This document shows positions 61,729 to 64,000 of a stretch of DNA of 64,000 bases, in pieces (position 1 is the stretch's first letter; every line of letters starts with the position of its first letter). Origin of the DNA: an uncultured Halomonas sp. (GTDB lineage Bacteria > Pseudomonadota > Gammaproteobacteria > Pseudomonadales > Halomonadaceae); the NCBI RefSeq assembly GCF_947500835.1, contig NZ_CANMTQ010000002.1:62001-126000 (forward strand), read 5' to 3'. Both the position numbers and the translations under genes were made by a program. The notes under the pieces were generated by a model, which did not search any database, was not told where the DNA came from, and was given only the letters and a program-made list of their open reading frames with translations.

Positions 61729-62604
61729 TCAAAGCGTGGGTCGCGCCTTGATGGATACACGTCGCTCATGGAAGGCGACGAGGAGGCCGCTTGCGATGAT
61801 CACCGCCGTACCGACATAGACCCAGGTGTCCGGAAGCTCATTCCAGAACAGCCAGCCCAACAGCACCGCCCAGACCATTGCCGTGTAGTCAAAAGGCGCA
61901 GCAATCGATGCCGGAGCATGTTGAAACGCCAAGGTGATGAACGCCATCGCTGCCACTCCCATCACTCCGGCACTGACAAAGCCCAGCCAATGCACGAGTT
62001 GAGGCGGCTTCCAGAACAGTGGCAGCAACAGCGCACTGACGATCAGCGGGACCAGGGTCACATAGAAGACCATGGCCCATAGATACTCACGGCCACCATA
62101 AAGGCGTGCTGTAATCATCAATAGCGCATAGCAGATGGCTGCCAGCAACACGACCAGTGCCCCGATCTGAAACCCGGCTGCACCAGGCCTTACCACGATC
62201 AGAACACCTGCAAAACCGATGAAGGAGGCAATCAGTGGCAAGCGCTCGACTCGCTCACCGAGCAATGGGACCGAGAGCAGTGCAATGAACAGTGGCGCGG
62301 CAAAGGCGATGGCCGTGACTTCTGCCAAGGGCAACAGGGATAAACCCACGATGAAGCTGAACGTAATGACGGTGGCGATCAGTCCGCGCAATAAATGGAT
62401 CAGAGGGCGTCGCGTGCCCAAGGTGCGCAAGCCGCCGTTGAATCGAGCTATCAACATGATCAATGGCAGGGCGATCAGCATGCGAAAGAAGACTATCTGC
62501 ACGGGTGCATAGCTTTCGCTCAGCCATTTGGCCACGGCATCGCCCAAAGCAAGAAACAGCACACCAAGGCACATATACAGGATGCCTAGTACGGTCGATG
62601 ACAT
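61729..62604 (-). CDS. EamA/DMT family exporter
   Basis: A 291-residue inner-membrane protein with about ten helices in two EamA repeats: GVLFLALGDAVAKWLSES opens repeat 1 and ICYALLMITARLYGGREYLW lies in repeat 2, where VWAVLLGWLFWNELPDTWVY is characteristic. The family exports amino acids, nucleosides or drugs; the substrate is unknown. AAGGAA precedes the ATG. It is convergent with the peroxiredoxin gene. Confidence 0.88.
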   Translation of the reverse strand: MSSTVLGILYMCLGVLFLALGDAVAKWLSESYAPVQIVFFRMLIALPLIMLIARFNGGLRTLGTRRPLIHLLRGLIATVITFSFIVGLSLLPLAEVTAIAFAAPLFIALLSVPLLGERVERLPLIASFIGFAGVLIVVRPGAAGFQIGALVVLLAAICYALLMITARLYGGREYLWAMVFYVTLVPLIVSALLLPLFWKPPQLVHWLGFVSAGVMGVAAMAFITLAFQHAPASIAAPFDYTAMVWAVLLGWLFWNELPDTWVYVGTAVIIASGLLVAFHERRVSIKARPTL

Positions 62605-63331
62605 GCAACATTCCTTAGTGAAAGATCGATCGGCAGTTGTCCAGGATACCTATCTGGATAGCCTGCCGTTTCATCTATGGCAATATGTTTTGGCAGTTAC
62701 AAATGCTGCAATGCAGCGGTTACATTTCGACATTACTTCTCAGTCCCAAATTTTAGTATGAACTCTTTAACTATAGACTTTCGTATAATGTCATTAGCAT
62801 CCTACTTTTATAAGCGCAAATAGTATTGGAAAAGCCATTCTCGAAAAATGACTCCATCTTTCCTCCCCTATGTTGTGATTCAAGTGCTAATACTTTGAAT
62901 CATCTTCCTGATTTCTTTTTTTTGCCGCTAGATAGCGTTTTTTACCAAATATTATAAATAGTTACTTAAAAAAAGAAGGAATATTGCGCCAAATTACATA
63001 TTTTCCAGATCTGAAATATCGATTAAACAAATAGCTACAAACAAAGCCGGCAAATGCTTCTTTTTAACACCTGCATATTTTTCTGAATAAAACTTAAGGG
63101 TTATTTTTCTAATTTTAAAAGATTAAAAAAATAATTAATTATGTATCAAATAAATTAACAAAACCATTCCCATAGAAGGCTAATGTCATGTTGGGCAATA
63201 GCGACAAGCACCTTACTATGGTGTCATCTTAAAATATTAGTTACTTTTTGTGTCTGAATGTATCATTGTATGCCGCAAGGCATCATACCTTCGACACTTA
63301 AAGACTGCCTAATTGGCTGGGAGACAATCAC
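62605..63331. other. 727-bp AT-rich gene-free region upstream of pgaA
   Basis: No credible coding frame. From about 62,760 to 63,240 the sequence is unusually AT-rich, with many A and T runs, in contrast with GC-rich neighbours. It includes TATAAT at 62784-62789. It probably carries the long regulatory region of the exopolysaccharide gene that follows; no specific sites were recognised. Confidence 0.7.
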
Positions 63332-64000
63332 ATGACAAAAGGATGGTGGACACTCCTGTGCCTGACCAGCCTGCTGGCTGCCGGTACGGTAGCGGCACAA
63401 GAGGGCGATCTGGATGCCCGGCGCGAAGCCTGGGTAATCAAGGCTCGCCAAGGCCAGATGGATGAAGCCATTGACGGCCTGGCCAATCTTTACGCTAGAA
63501 CTGGCGATACCGCAGTACTCGATGACCTTATTGCTCTGCGCCTGCGCGACGGACGCAACCAGGAAGCGCTCGATACCTGTCAATATTGCAGCGTCGACGA
63601 CTATTCCAGCGTCAGTCTGGAAGCACTGGGTGTAGCCGCACGGCGTGCCGGTAAACTCGAGCAGGCATTAGAGTTTTATCAGACCCTGACCATGCGCGAA
63701 CCCAACCATTTACAAGGTTGGTTAGGGCTGGTGCTGACCAACGTCGACCTGGAGAATTACGAGGCAGCCAGCTTTGCGCTAAGCCGCATCGAGGAACGTG
63801 TTGGGCGCAGCGCCGACTGGGCCAGGGCACGCGCCTATCTTGCCGCCCAGACCGACGACACCATCGCCGAGCTGCAGGCACGCCAGTTCCTTCTGGAGCG
63901 CCAGCCAAGAAATGAAGAGGACATCCAGGCGCTTTATCGCACCGCGGTAACGTTGGGTGCCGCTGATGCTGCCAAACGCTTGATGCGCGATCACCCGGAT
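63332..64000 (+). CDS. pgaA: PgaA-like exopolysaccharide export porin, partial (N-terminal)
   Basis: First 223 codons, cut by the window end. Signal peptide MTKGWWTLLCLTSLLAAGTV with cleavage near AA-QEG, then TPR-like helical repeats: ARREAWVIKARQGQMDEAID, LARTGD-type turns (NLYARTGDTAVLDDLIALRL), KLEQALEFYQTLTMREPNH and QGWLGLVLTNVDLENYEAAS. This is the layout of PgaA, whose periplasmic TPR domain binds poly-N-acetylglucosamine before the outer-membrane barrel. GGGAG lies before the ATG. The remaining pga genes would lie beyond the window. Confidence 0.8.
   Translation, partial: MTKGWWTLLCLTSLLAAGTVAAQEGDLDARREAWVIKARQGQMDEAIDGLANLYARTGDTAVLDDLIALRLRDGRNQEALDTCQYCSVDDYSSVSLEALGVAARRAGKLEQALEFYQTLTMREPNHLQGWLGLVLTNVDLENYEAASFALSRIEERVGRSADWARARAYLAAQTDDTIAELQARQFLLERQPRNEEDIQALYRTAVTLGAADAAKRLMRDHPD

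Overview
The window looks like a chromosome segment of a moderately halophilic gammaproteobacterium of the Halomonadaceae type. This is inferred from GC-rich coding sequence, acidic secreted proteins, a BetT-like choline carrier, a betaine/choline binding protein and the housekeeping gene set; no rRNA or tRNA gene is present to confirm it.

Layout. 1-8.9 kb: end of a Na+/H+ antiporter, S-adenosylhomocysteinase behind an SAH riboswitch, a lipoprotein, metK, tkt, class I aldolase and two Hsp20 genes with a sigma32-like promoter and a hairpin over the ribosome binding site. 9-14.4 kb: nitrogen control, with ntrC, ntrB, a DUF4124 protein and glnA; ntrBC has a near-consensus sigma54 promoter and a perfect NtrC palindrome, and glnA has two NtrC-type sites 30 bp apart. 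14.4-22.4 kb: a small glycosyltransferase-like gene and a degenerate deacetylase-like gene, typA, ompW, an M20 peptidase, and a DUF2252 gene bracketed by a duplicated piece of the peptidase 3' end. 22.5-30.4 kb: a LysR-controlled catabolic operon (M20-type amidohydrolase, Na+/solute symporter, amidohydrolase, COG0523 metallochaperone), then a dicarboxylate/glutamate carrier. 30.6-34.3 kb: metallothionein, small proteins, a C45 hydrolase and a chemoreceptor.

34.6-47.2 kb is a defence island: parDE, a 41-spacer type I-F CRISPR array, cas6f-csy3-csy2-csy1, a second parDE, and cas2-3 with cas1. Between the second parDE and cas2-3, on the opposite strand to the cas genes, lies the most interesting element: two degenerate I-F repeats separated by exactly 32 nt, followed by a terminator. 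The 32-nt guide matches, beside a 5' CC PAM, a site directly upstream of the -35 box of the csy operon promoter (15 of the first 18 positions, with mismatches at 6 and 12, the positions a type I complex flips out, and at 14). I read it as a crRNA-like RNA that programs the Csy complex to repress its own operon (CreR-like autoregulation), with a toxin-antitoxin pair sharing the same divergent region. Two array spacers overlap by 17 nt on one invader sequence and independently show the CC PAM.

47.4-64 kb: a secreted protein, betT, zinc uptake genes (small membrane peptide, znuC, znuB, znuA) behind a possible Zur box, an AttEFGH-like ABC/lipocalin operon, a glyoxalase, a betaine/choline binding protein, an NlpC/P60 lipoprotein, a ferritin-like protein, a 1-Cys peroxiredoxin, an EamA exporter, a 727-bp very AT-rich gap and the start of a pgaA-like exopolysaccharide porin.
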